From contig CM066730.1 of NCBI GenBank assembly GCA_033961575.1, positions 121,423,523 through 121,487,522 of the forward strand: 64,000 bases of DNA. Direction: 5' to 3'. The position numbers and the translations under genes are program-made. The notes beneath the pieces are model-generated. The model was given only the letters and a program-made list of their open reading frames with translations. It ran no database searches and was not told the DNA's origin. Of this stretch, positions 23,137 to 35,130 are shown in pieces. Positions within the stretch are counted from its first letter, which is position 1. Every line of letters starts with the position of its first letter. This DNA is from Aselliscus stoliczkanus. Taxonomy: Eukaryota; Chordata; Mammalia; Chiroptera; Hipposideridae.

Positions 23137-24109
23137 AGCAAGTAACTGTGTTCCTAAATGCTGTCCTTTTGCTGTTGAGAAAATGATTTTCCTGGTATCA
23201 TCATCTGATGAAGAAGGTTTACTTATTAGTTTTGTTAAAAAAGAATTTCTGTTAACATATGATTACTAGATTCTTCTCAATAAAAATGTCCCATCTTTCA
23301 TAGTTGCATTCTCAGAAATTTATTTTTTCTATTTTCCAAAATTATTGAAAAATGCTTGTACAACTACCCAAGGACATTATTTATTATACATTTTCACAAA
23401 CATATTGAGGTTCAAAGACATGAGCCTCCTAGCTTTCTGTTCAGAGATCAAAAAGGTGGAGCTTACACTCATTGTCACTGCCTGCATTCTCATTGTACAG
23501 TCCCACTCAGGGATCTGATAAGAACAGAAATAGTTGCCATTATTTCTCACTATCTAAAAAAAAACACAAACTGATCTGAATGTGTCCATGTGGTAAAATT
23601 ACAGATCATTTAACAATTTGTATGTAACTTCAAAGTGCTCTATAAAAACTCCTGTTGGTGAAAATATGTATGTGTGATATATTTATATAAGTACATATGA
23701 AAATGTGAATGGCTATTAGGGTATCATATCCTAAATCTCAAATGATATACCAGTGCTCTGGCACTTGTGAAGTACTGTACAGATGTTAAGTTTACCTGAG
23801 TAGTTAGAGAAGGTCTCCCCAGGTGACAGGACTTGAGACAGGTCCTAAAGAAGAGGTAAGCCTTAGACAACTTTATAGGAGATTTAGATAACCACTGCAC
23901 CTGGCACAAGTTATAAGAAACAATATAGAACTTGTTTAAAAAGTTGGAATTTGGTGGACTACTGTCAAGGAGGATAGAGTGAAAGAAAGTTTCACATTTT
24001 GCCATTTTGAATTTGAGAAAACAAAACAAAACACAACTTTATGCTACCAATTCAGGCTCCCTGGGTGACTATGCAGCTACCAATAAATAAAAAGGTTTAC
24101 TCAAAAAAA
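23137..24109. other. unassigned sequence
   Basis: No repeat assigned. The 101-codon minus-strand frame at 23724-24029 has no recognised motif. Confidence 0.45.
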
Positions 24110-24335
24110 GAAGTTGGTATAAATGACAATAAACAGTAGCACTTTAAAATAATTGCTTAATCAATATTAATTCCTCTGGTATCTATTTAACAGCATTAAT
24201 CACAGTGAACTCATTTAGTATTAATGTGAATGTCACAAGTAATTCAATTGGCTTTCCACCGTAATTCAACATTAATTACCTTTACTGTGCCATTATTCTA
24301 AAGCGCTATCCAGTAAACATGAAAATAAAAGTAAT
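24110..24335. promoter_or_regulatory. TAAT-rich block, possible conserved noncoding element
   Basis: It contains many homeodomain-type cores (TCAATATTAATTCC, CATTAATCACAG, TAATTCAATTGG, CATTAATTACC) in repeat-free sequence. This is suggestive only, because AT-rich DNA yields such words by chance and conservation cannot be judged here. Confidence 0.25.
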
Positions 24336-24814
24336 AAAATAACACATTAAAAAAGTTATAATGTTGTGCTATCCATATTATCTATATATAATAAATGATT
24401 TGGTTTATTTGAATTATTTTCTTTAAGGGTTTAATTTATTAATAGAATATATACACTCACACATGTCCACATACTAACACATTAGTTATCCATATTTGTA
24501 AGAAAAAGAGTTGAATCTTGTAAATAAATTTGTCAAATATTGAGATTTCCCATTTAAGTTGCAACACTTAGTAAAACAAATTATTTTAACTGTTGACTCC
24601 CTATGTGCAAGGGAAATATATATGCATTTTGCCACATGATATGATTTAAGGCAACTATGTTTTATGGTACCTATGCTAGTTTGTCAAGTTTTTTTCAACT
24701 TTCTCCCTATCAGGTCGTCAGATCTCATATGACACTTGTATGTAGGCATTTAATATAGCAGCCTTTTCCCCGTTTTTAATTTTATTCTTCTTATATTATA
24801 CTGAAAACTAAAAA
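24336..24814. other. unassigned AT-rich sequence
   Basis: Nothing recognised. Confidence 0.5.
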
Positions 24815-24914
24815 TGAGAAGGAAGGATGGAAGGGAGGAAGGGAGGGAGGGAGGGAAATAGGGAGAGAGGGAGGGAGGGAGGGAAGAGGGGAAAGAGAGG
24901 AAGGAAGGAAGGAA
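24815..24914 (+). repeat. polypurine (GGGA/GGAA)n tract
   Basis: About 100 bases that are almost all purine, with isolated T's. They include GGGAGGGAGGGAGGG at 24841-24855 and again at 24869-24883, each a canonical four-run G-quadruplex pattern. Confidence 0.95.
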
Positions 24915-25829
24915 ATAGATAATCTTGTTATAAGTATGTGTGAAGTCTGAATCAGTTGGCTCTAAGTGGCAGAATGTGGACTTCTAAATATAAATATGAG
25001 ATGTTATCCACTGATTATACATCAAATATTTGAGCTTTGAAAAGCCTTGATGTAATCTGTCTTTTAGATTGTGTTCTAGGATGTTAAGATTTCCACATCC
25101 TGATTTCAAGTGAAATTGTTCTGAGATGTACCACAAAATGTAAATGCTATACTTAATGTTTATTTTACAGTTGTAGTTCATATATATATAAAAGCACTCA
25201 AAGAAACAAGCATGTTTTATTCAAATTTGCACATCCTATAGCACCAGGTGCAGGATTTTGCAAAACAAATATTCATGGGGAAAAAAAGAAAAAAAAGTAT
25301 TCTTTACCTTATCATAATAAACATGAGAATTACCTATCCAATCACTCATTCATATATATTTACATACCACACACTATCAATGCAATATACAACAGGCCTC
25401 TTTCAGTGGTTCTTAGAAACAACACCTCTAAAAAGTATGTCAAATGAAATCTCTCATGAAGTCTCAATATATAACACAAACATGCATCAGATACTTGAAT
25501 GAAATGGGGGCCATGGGACCTAGAGTCCCACAGCCAGGCCTTCCAATAATGATGAGAGCAGCCTATAGGAAACCACCAGGGAACCTCAGGACTTCAAGAA
25601 ACAACCTGAAAACAGGTGACAGGGATATAAGATTCAAATCTGAATGAAAATTGCACTCCATAATTTATTACCTATAGGTTGTTGGCCATACAACATAACA
25701 TTTCTGAGCCTCAATTTGTCTATTTATATATATATACCAGTAAGTATTGCTGTTGGCTAGGATAATAAATATAAATACCGCTATTATTTTGTGTTATTGT
25801 TTATCATTCATTCAAAAATATTTTTTGTT
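24915..25829. other. unassigned AT-rich sequence
   Basis: No repeat recognised. The 67-84 codon frames at 25248-25647 lack domain features. Confidence 0.45.
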
Positions 25830-26199
25830 ATTTTAATTTACATTTTTATGGTTTCTAGAAAGGCTGACCATCTTTTTAAATGTATGGCTAATTGTACATA
25901 TTCCTCTGTGAAATGCCTGTACATAAAATGTTTTCCATTGGACTATTTGATCTCCCTTATTGATTTGTAGGATTTAAAAAAATATATTATGGGTATTGAT
26001 TCTGCTACAACATTTTTCCAGGCAGTCAACTTAAACATTTTTTAGAATAGTTTTTATTATATTGAAGCTTAACAACTTATACAGTCATATCAGCTTATTG
26101 TTTTTTCTAGGTTTTACATTTTTCTTTTCAATAGGGTTGCTGGATCATTTGGTAACTTTATTTTAAATTTGTTTTCAGGTGTTCTAACTTTTAAAATTA
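25830..26199 (-). mobile_element. old L1 ORF2 relic (antisense)
   Basis: Phrases such as GGCTGACCATCTTTTTAAAT, TTGATTTGTAGGATT and GGGTTGCTGGATCATTTGGT are complements of L1 ORF2 C-terminal sequence. They are much diverged, and probably more than one fragment is present. Confidence 0.55.
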
Positions 26200-26535
26200 T
26201 GGTTATTATTTTTTATTCCCAACCCCTTACCCCCTCCTTTTTGGCAACCATCAGCTTGTTCTATCTGTGGGTCTATTTCTATTTTTTTGTGTGTATTCAT
26301 TACTTTTATTTTTCAGATTCCACATATAGGTGAGATAATCTGGTATTTGTCTTACTCTGTCTAATTTATCTCACTTAGCATCATAACCTCTAGGTCCATC
26401 CACATTGTCACAGATGGCAAGATTTCATTCTTTTTTATTGCTGAATAATAGTCCATTATATATATCTATATATCTATATATATTCTTTATCCATTCTATT
26501 GATAGACATCTAAGTTACTTTTATATCTTGCAAAA
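26200..26535 (-). mobile_element. L1 3' end, antisense
   Basis: CCCCTTACCCCCTCCTTTTT is the complement of the L1 3' UTR G-rich tract. It is followed by the complement of the ORF2 C-terminal region: GGTCCATCCACATTGTCACA, TTTATTGCTGAATAATAGTC. Confidence 0.75.
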
Positions 26536-26584
26536 AATTCACATATGTGTTTATATATACACACAAAGTAATATAATTAATAAT

Positions 26585-27115
26585 AAAAAACAAAGAAACC
26601 ATGCCATTTGCAACAACATGAATGGACCTTGAGGATATTATGCTAAGTAAGTCACAGACAAAGACAAATACCAGATGAACTCACTTATAAGTAGAATCTA
26701 AAATAAATAAGTAAATAAACAATCCCCCCCAAAAAAACCCAAACAAACAACTGAGCTCATAGATACATAGAGCAGATTGGTGGTGGCCAAAGGTTGGAGG
26801 TGAGGGTGGAAGGAAAGGGTCAAGGTGGTAAAAGGCACAAACTTCCAGTTATAAAACAAGTAAATCATGGGGATGTAATGTGCAGAATGGTGACTGTAGT
26901 TAATGATACTATATTGCATTTGAATGTTGCTGTGAGAGTAGATCTTAAAAGCTCTCATCACAAGATCAAAAATTGTTAACTATGCATTGGAAATGGCCGT
27001 TCATTAGACTTACTGTCGTGATCATTTTACAATATACACAAATACCTGATCATTTTGTTGTACATCTGAAACTAACATAATGTTCTATGTCAATTATGCC
27101 TCAATAAAAATAAAT
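26585..27115 (+). mobile_element. L1 3' end, sense
   Basis: It begins in the ORF2 C-terminal region (CAACAACATGAATGGACCTT), passes a G-rich tract (GGTTGGAGGTGAGGGTGGA) and ends GTACATCTGAAACTAACATA followed by CAATAAAAATAAA. It is 5' truncated. With 26200-26535 it forms a head-to-head inverted pair covering the same part of L1. Confidence 0.8.
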
Positions 27116-27119
27116 CATT

Positions 27120-27560
27120 TAACTTATATTTTGTTCCAAGAATAATAGGTGTTGTGGATAAAGTAGTGAACAGAGCAGACCAAGGCCCTGCCTGAGTGGA
27201 GCTTACATTCTAGTAGTGGGATGATACAAAGACAGATGATCATCATCTCAGATAGTTATAAGTAATATAAATAAAAACAGAGTTGGAAAAGAGATGGAGA
27301 GGTGTTTTTGTTTCTCTAGTATTTTGGTAAGGTGCTCAGGAAAGCATTTGGAATAAAGTGAGGGAGAAACCCATGGGAATATGAGGAAGGAGAGATTTTT
27401 TGGCAGAGGAACTTATCCTTATAAACGTCCTGAGGTGGTGTGCTCTTGATGTACTGGAGAAACACGGAGTAGGCCGGCATAAGTGTGGTTTCACAGGACC
27501 AAAGGGCTGGCCACTGATATGAACTGAGGTCACACGTGACCAAGGACTCTGATCATATAA
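27120..27560 (+). repeat. old mammalian interspersed repeat
   Basis: GGCCCTGCCTGAGTGGAGCT followed by TACATTCTAGTAGTGGGATG, then GGTGCTCAGGAAAGCATTTG and GGCAGAGGAACTT, follow the widespread ancient repeat of the 'catggagcttacattcta' type. I recognise the pattern but leave the family unnamed. Confidence 0.55.
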
Positions 27561-29149
27561 AACTTTAGATCATTTTAAGATTTGACTCTGAGTTAGATGA
27601 TATTGGATGATTTTGTAAAGGGATAGGAGTTGACTCATAAGTTGAAGGAATCACTCTGTTGTATGGGAAAGAAACTGAAAAGGGAGGTAACATAAATGAA
27701 GGAGCGAGTTCCAGGAGGCTCTCATCATAAAGGGTGATGGATGGTGCTTTGTACTGGGAAGCTAGCAATGGAGCTGGAGGAACGTGTGGTTGGAATTGGG
27801 AGGTATGTATGTTTTGTTTTTCATGACATGATGGGTTGCACATCACAATATAGTAAACACACACACACACATTTTGAACTAGAACAAAATTCTATGCATA
27901 TTTATATTTGCATTGATACATAATTAAAGTTCTAGGAAAATACTTCATCTTTCCATTTCCCTCTGATGGCTTTGCATTCCCACTGGCATCCTTCCTCATA
28001 CATGTGCTCCTACTCCAGTATCAGATATGTAATTTAACCTAAGTCTTCTTTGCTTCAATTGTAAAATACTCAGCTTTGCTGTCTAGGTTGAGAGTGAATC
28101 TAATGAGAGAGGTAGAAAGCTTTGAAAACTGTAAGAGGGTGCATAGTTGTCAAATGCAATCAATATATTATAATCTATTACATTACATCATGTATTATGG
28201 CTACTTAAACTTATCATGTGATTCTTGTCCTTTTTTAAAATCTACTAACATTTCCTTTTCTACTTTGTTTTCAATGTGCTGTTTCTTTCTCAGTGTATAG
28301 ATGTATATGAAAGAGAATATTATTTGAGTTCTCATGTACTTCTACCCTCAGGAGAATGTACTGTGAGGCCATTTAGAGATGCATCTGCTGAGGGATCCCT
28401 CTCTAAATCCAGAATTACTATGACGCTGCAACATGACATACACTACAGATGGACAGTGTCATTGTCTTTCATGCATATAAGTATGTTAGAGACTATGTCT
28501 CTCTTGCTAGGCTCTTTTTTATTTATTTTTTTGTCTAGGAGGTGTTACTACATCGAACTACTTTTATAATTGTTTTGTATTTCCTACAGCTTCATCCAAT
28601 TTATATCATCTTATTTTTTTGTTTGTTTGTTTTTGTTTGTTTGTTTTTTGCTGTGCTCTTCTAACTGGTTTTGCCCTTTGACTCCTGAATTTCATGAAGT
28701 TTCTCTGTATGTTGTACATTACATGTTAAGATGTTTTTTATGATTTAATCTGAAGACCGTGACATTTGAAATATTATTCTGTAAGTGACAAGAGAGTTTT
28801 TTGAGTCTTCTGAACAATTTGGCCAGACCTATGGATAGTTGATGAGAAATTTGTGAAACACTAGCTTATGTTGATTAATGTTACTACAAAACTGGCTTTT
28901 TTCTTATTTTCTAAAAATTTATAAACCTGCTTAACAAGAAGGGATAGATTAGCATGTTAGAGTATGTTCATTTTTGATAAATGCACAAACTTTTCCCAGA
29001 ACAATTCAGTTGTAATGATATTTCTATTTCTAGAATAATGCCTTTTAATAATTTTTTCATACTTTGCATCTGGTTTTGCTTTCCCCATACAAAAGAGACC
29101 TTTCAAACTGTCAATGAAATATCTGTAACACTTATTTATATCATCTTAT
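27561..29149. other. unassigned sequence with a TTTG run
   Basis: A short (AC)n at about 27858-27870 and an imperfect (TTTG)n at about 28614-28651. Otherwise nothing is recognised. The 97-codon frame at 28276-28569 has no family resemblance. Confidence 0.5.
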
Positions 29150-30395
29150 TTTGTAACAGCATAATTGAGATATAATTCAAGACATACATTTAAAGTGTCC
29201 AATTCAATATTTTTTAGTACATTCACAGAGTTATGCAACCAACACCATAATCCATTTAGAAGATTTTCATCACTCCAGAAACAAACCCCACACCCTTTAA
29301 CAGTCACTTTGTACTTCTCCCCAACACTAGGCAAATATTCATTTACTTTCTGTTTCTACATATTTGCCTATTCTAGACATTTCTTATAAATGGAACCATT
29401 CAATATAGAGTCTTTTGTGATCAATTTTTTCACCTAACATAAAGTTTTCAAGATTCGTGTATGTTGCAACATGCATCAATATTTCATTCATTTTGATTGT
29501 CAAATAATATTTTATTGTTAGATATAGCACATTGTATATGGTCATTCATCTGTTGATAAACATTTGAGTTTTTACTACTTTCCTAGCTATTAGGAGTATC
29601 CATGCTATGAATATTCATGTCTAAGTTTTTGGGTGGATATGTGTTTTCATTCTCTCGTGCATATATGTTGGAGTGAAATGGCTGGGTTATAAGGCAATCA
29701 TGTGTTTAACCTTATGAGGAAACTTCACATAGTTTTGCAAAGCAGCTGTATCATTTCTCAAGCAGTGTATGGGTACTAGAGCTTTTCCACATCCTCGACA
29801 ACACTTATTATTACCTGCCTTTTACTTTATCCATGCTAATAAGTATGAAGTGGTATCATATTGTGTTTTTAACTTGCATTACCCTGAAGGCTAACAATGT
29901 TGAGCATTTTTCATATTTTTATTGACCATATGTATACCTTCTTTGGAGAAATGTCTGTTCAGATGCTTTTTGTTTTTAAAATGTGTCTTTTTATTATTGA
30001 GTTGTATTCCTTCTTTATATATTCTAGGTAGCTATCACATATTTTCTTTAAAGAATTGTTTCCCATTCTGTGGATTGTCTCTCCACTTTTTTGATGGTGT
30101 CTTTTGAAACACAAAAGATTTAAATTTTAGTGAAGTCCAATTTATTTATGTATTTCTTATGTTATTTCTGATTTTGGTGTCATATCTAAGAATTCATTGC
30201 TAATCAAAGGTCATTATTACACCTATGTTTTCTTTTCAGAGTTTTATACCTTTAGCTCTTATATTTAGGTCTCTGATCTATTTTGAGTTAATCCTTATAT
30301 ATAGTATAAGGTAGATATACAAATTACTTTTTCTACACATGGATAAACAGTTGTTCCTATACTGTTTGTTGAAAATATTTTTCTACCCCACAACA
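29150..30395 (-). mobile_element. old L1 (L1M-type), ORF2 C-terminus and 3' UTR
   Basis: The complement reads as a long L1 ORF2 C-terminal segment. Landmarks on the plus strand are GAAGTGGTATCATATTGTGT, CTTTGGAGAAATGTCTGTTC, TTATATATTCTAGGTAGCTA and GATCTATTTTGAGTTAATCC. The 3' end, around 29150-29330 (TAATTGAGATATAATTCAAG), is typical of old L1M families. All frames are broken. Confidence 0.85.
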
Positions 30396-30641
30396 TGTTT
30401 AACTTAGTGTAAAGATATTTTTTAACAAGCATTAATTAATCACATACTTCATCCATTTCTTAACTTTATGCTAGGATTCACTATGGTCTCTCTTCTCTGG
30501 CAATTACAACCAAATTAGTTTCTATATAAATTACTAGGCCTAAATAAGATAACATTTTTTTATACCACACATTATAAATTTCTGCTCATTCTTTCTTCCT
30601 TCCTCTCTTTTTCATGTGTGTAAGAATTGAACACATTGATA

Positions 30642-30668
30642 TTTAGATAGATAGATAGGTCGATAGAG

Positions 30669-30709
<41 letters not shown>

Positions 30710-30710
30710 T
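30642..30710 (+). repeat. (TAGA)n microsatellite
   Basis: TAGA units with two interruptions (GGTCGATAGAGG), then about twelve uninterrupted units to 30709. Confidence 0.96.
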
Positions 30711-32224
30711 ACAGAGATATGAAGATATATAAACATATATAACATATTAATTATTATTGATGTTTTAATTTCAACACCTGTGATCCTCCACATTCAGACC
30801 ATTTTGCTTTTCTCTACCTAATAACTTTAGAGATTGGCTTCATACAAATGTGAATAACAAGCTATTTGGTTTTTTATTGGTTCTTTTATTCTATCTTTTC
30901 TGTTTCTATTTTGGTTTCTTAAGTGCCTTCTTTCCCATTTCTTAAGTAATGTTTACTAAGGAACAGGCAGAGAACATCTTCTATTTTCCATGACCTCCTT
31001 AAAAAATTATTGTTCACAAAATTACTCAAACTGTTAAGTACAGTTATGTTTGTGAGATTAGGAATACTGAAACTTACCTACAAGTTTATACCTTATGTTA
31101 CTGTATCTGGCTCCATATCTAACTATGAGTTGACTAGGATAGGTGAGATATTTGAAATTATAAGCACAAGGTTGAATTTCAAATAGGTATACTGCTTTAT
31201 TGTTTCTCACATCATCTTTAAGTTGCTCTGTGCATTTGTGTCTCTATAGTAATAGCAGCAATAACAAGAAGTACATTGGATAAGGACACTCCTACAACAC
31301 TTGTGCAAATTCCTCTCTGCACTAATAACCATGTATTTAAATTTCATTGTTCAACTTTCACAGGTTGGTTTGGTCAATGCCTGTAGCTTTTATGGAAGTA
31401 TCTTTGTGATTTCCTGGAAACTATAAAAGACTTTGCCTGGATCAGCAGCTGTTGGTTGTATGGTATATCTACCTCTAACAGCAGCTTTCATGAATGCAGA
31501 AGTAATCCCCACTGGAGATCTAAAATGCTAAATCAATTTCTGTTTTAAAATCTAAACCAAAGTAACTGATGTTTGATGTTGCTGTTAGAATTTTTAATTT
31601 TTGTAAAGCTCCTGGGGGTTCTCCTAGAAAGCTACTCAAAATGTAAGTGCAATATATTGTCTACATTGTAGTAAGTAAAACTCTCTATATTCATTTGCCT
31701 TAAAGAGAAAGATACTCTCTCAATGATGTATTTATTCTTCATTCCTAAGCAAATATGTGCTTTGAAACAAAATTTGCCCAAAGCATAGAGCAGTTTCTGC
31801 TCAATCCAAAAAGAGATAGGAATTAGTCAGACACTACCAAAAAGAGCACTGTCTTACCTGGAAAGCCAACTAGATTTTTCAAACCTGTTGAACAAATAGG
31901 AGTAGACTCTTGAAAAAATAAAAAAGAAATACATGCTTATTCTGTATTTAAAACCATGAAATGGATAAAACCACAGTAGGAACATTTTGCTAGGCACATA
32001 TAAAAGGTTATTATGGCATTAAGGAAAGAATCTTCTAGAAAATTAGTTAAGAACAGTTTTCTTCAATTGACTTTAATGTGGTATTAAGAACACTTCTTTC
32101 ATCTTCTGCAGCTACAACCGAAAATTAGTTTCCCTTTCCATTTAATCATGCATTAGAGGAGACCAAAATATGGATGTATGGATGCATGGTAAGCACACTG
32201 AGGATCCATGCCTGATGACCATGA
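30711..32224. other. unassigned, mostly non-repetitive sequence
   Basis: No repeats recognised. 31330-31560 is somewhat more complex in composition, but I see no exon signature. Confidence 0.45.
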
Positions 32225-32310
32225 GAGTGAGCTTGGAGGTCAGAAAAAGTTTTCGCTGTTATGAATAATGGTGCTGTGAACATTCATGTCAAAGTTTTTG
32301 TTGTATAGCA
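32225..32310 (-). mobile_element. short L1 relic (antisense)
   Basis: GTTATGAATAATGGTGCTGT followed by GAACATTCATGTCAAAGTTT matches the complement of L1 ORF2 C-terminal sequence, as also seen at 29600-29625. Confidence 0.6.
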
Positions 32311-32334
32311 ACCAAATTTATAGGTATACAACCT

Positions 32335-32470
32335 TGGAAAATTATTTAGACAATTTCTTCACATCTTCAAAGGAGGTACCAAAATAACACATGCTTTTTA
32401 GGGTTGCTTTGAATATTAATCTAAGTAATGGCCATATAATACCCAGCATCATGCCTAGTATTATTTAAAG
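32335..32470 (+). repeat. MIR 3' part
   Basis: GACAATTTCTTCACATCTTC, AGGGTTGCTTTGAATATTAA and CCCAGCATCATGCCTAGTA follow the 3' half of MIR. Confidence 0.55.
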
Positions 32471-34299
32471 CTCATAGCAAAATATCTTGTGTTATAGCTG
32501 TTATTTGTGGTTAAAAATGCTCGTAGGAAAATGATCAAATTCTTGAGGTGAAACCAAGAAGAAACAAATACAGCTGCTTTGCATATTGATGAACAAGAAA
32601 AAAACACTGTTGTTGTTATTTTTTCCCCCATCTTACATGACTTTGTGCAAGAACTATAAGACCACTGTGTGATTATGTAAAAAGAAAATGTCTGTCATAC
32701 TGCAATAATGTTTGAAAAGTTCAAAAGGAAAAGGTCAAATAATGGGCCCAACAGCAAATGAAATGTTTTTACTTCTAGTTAGTTAATTAGTTATACATTA
32801 AACTACTGTAACCTTCAAAAGCCTTCAAATGCAAAAGACATGATTGTATGCTCTCAGAGATCCAGTGAATGGATGATTGACTTCCTTTAACCAGATTTAA
32901 ATTGTACCTAGCTTCTGCGAGTCAGGCACATGTATTGATTTAATAATTAAGTGCCATATTCTCATTCCCTCTTCTACCCATGCATTTTTCCTCAGGCAGT
33001 GAATATAAATGTCAAAGAATCTGAGAGTCTAGACTTTAATGGGTAGTCAAAGCTGGTAAAAGAAATGTATTGTTTGTCATGGAAAAACAAATCTAAAGGC
33101 ATTTGCAGTTCTTGTAATCTTAACTTTAGCAAGACACACAATCCTCACTGGACACCTCAAATGTCATAGAGGTTTCCGAAGGACAAAGGTATGCTTCTTT
33201 TTTTCCTCCCAGTGCCTTAGTAATTGTTGAAACTTTTCTCATAGAGTAAAAGGAGTTCAAAAACCATATATTTAGATCTTATATTCTCATTCTTTCATTT
33301 TAGATATGAGCAAATTGAAACTCAGAATTTAAAGAAATCACTTTCATTGTACATATATTGTATACAAAGACTATCCTCCAGAAAAAAGAAATGCATGGTG
33401 ATAGTAAAAGACAAAAACTTACTTAATATAGCTACATATACCCTCACACCTACCTACATATAATGTGCATATTTCTAAGTATTAATTTGACTAAAATTGT
33501 AAATATATGTACATGTGTATACATCCCAAAGGAATATACAATATTATGTTTTATATTGTACATTATATATTCATAAATATTTATAGTATGTATTGTATAA
33601 ACATAATATATATATTCTTTCTATGTATCAGGGAATATATGGTTAAATCTTACTCAAATCTTCTTAGCAATGATTTGATAGAATATAGGTATATTTTACC
33701 CAAATATATGCTGACTTTAAGAATTATTTCACATTGTACAGGTATAATTGAATCCACATTTTAAAAGGAAAAAAAATATACCCAAAGCAAACAGAAACCC
33801 CACCTCATTCTATTCTCTACCCAATTTGATTCAAAGCCAGTTAAAGACACAGGCAAAGCATAAACAACATGCTATACTCTCTTTCATCTTCATTCCTTTC
33901 ATTCATCCCTAACTGCCCCTTCTTCAACATTACCCAGCTAATAAACAAAAGCATTTAGTTACATACCATGAAATAAAAATGTATATGACCCATTATATGG
34001 ATAATTAAAATGCATAAAACACCTATATCCATACACTGTAATCACAAATCCAAGGTGTGAATATACCCTGGTCTCTACATAAGATGAATGATTTAAGTTA
34101 TTGTGACATCCTTGCCTTTTCTGAAACATCACAATTTCAATGAAGTCACTGAAAACAATCCTGATGAATTAGAAGTTAAGACTGTTTTGATACAGGAGCA
34201 AGCACAGACTGAGATTTTAAAAGACTGTGTATGCAATTAAGTGTATAGTCAAAAAGGAATCCTGAACTGGGTAGGGAATCCATTTTATCAGGAATGGGT
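32471..34299. other. unassigned AT-rich sequence
   Basis: Very AT-rich around 33480-33620. The 85-codon frame at 33507-33764 is low-complexity (I, Y, M rich) and not credible as a gene. Confidence 0.5.
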
Positions 34300-34445
34300 C
34301 TGGATATAAGATTAGGGTATTAGGGTTCCTAACTCAGCCTAGACACTTACTAACTGTGCAACTTGAGAGAAATCATTCAATGCTCAGCAATGGAGGGTAA
34401 AAGAATGACTGCAACACACCTTTCAATTAGGCAGAGAATTAATAA
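34300..34445 (+). repeat. MIR relic
   Basis: CCTAACTCAGCCTAGACACTTACTAACTGTGCAACTTGAGAGAAATCATTC (given here as landmarks GACACTTACTAACTGTGCAA and AAATCATTC) corresponds to the MIR core 'gccacttactagctgtgtgaccttgggcaagt'. Confidence 0.6.
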
Positions 34446-34739
34446 TTACACTCTTATGAAAAACAATTCTTCACGAGAGAAAAAATAGGTTATGTAGGAA
34501 TATGGCAAAGAAAACAAACTTTCTTTGGGAGTTTGCTCTGACTTCACAAAGTGCACAACTTAAAAGCTGTGGTTTACCAGATGGTAAACAGGGCATTCAG
34601 AATGAGTAGAAATCCATATGAAAGTACATAGCAGTGAAGGAGCATGATAAGAAAATGACTGTAAGAAGGACAGTTGGTGTGGAGGCCTCTGGTTATGGTG
34701 TAGTGGAGGATATGGACTCAGGAAGCTGGAAAAAAGTTA

Positions 34740-35130
34740 GATGTTAGGGGAGTTTTCTTAACATGCATTAGCCTCTGGACTCTATCTAAAGGGCATACCA
34801 AGTCACACGGAAGGTCCTTTAGTGGAGAAATCACATGGTTCAATGTGTAAGTCTAGGAAGATAACTTTAGCTACAGTGTGGAGAAACACTTGTTGCTATA
34901 AAATCAGGTGACAGGCCATTTGTAATAGCCTAGGAAAGACAGGTGAAGCATGTGACAGACTGGACTAAGTCATGCACTGTTCTATTGGACAGTAGAAGCC
35001 AATTCCAAAAATGTTTGTGAGCTGCAATCAACAAGCTTTGATAGCCATCTAAGAGTTTGGAATGAGGGGTAAAGAAAAAGAAGTCCAGAATTCCATCAGA
35101 TTTTTAGCCTGGGCTACAGAGTTAATGATG
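34740..35130 (+). repeat. possible old mammalian interspersed repeat
   Basis: GCCTCTGGACTCTATCTAAA, GATAACTTTAGCTACAGTGTG and TGTAATAGCCTAGGAAAGAC parallel the later part of the 'catggagcttacattcta' repeat type, which has a 'ctctggctgcagtgtgga...gcagtagtccagg' section. Low similarity. Confidence 0.35.
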
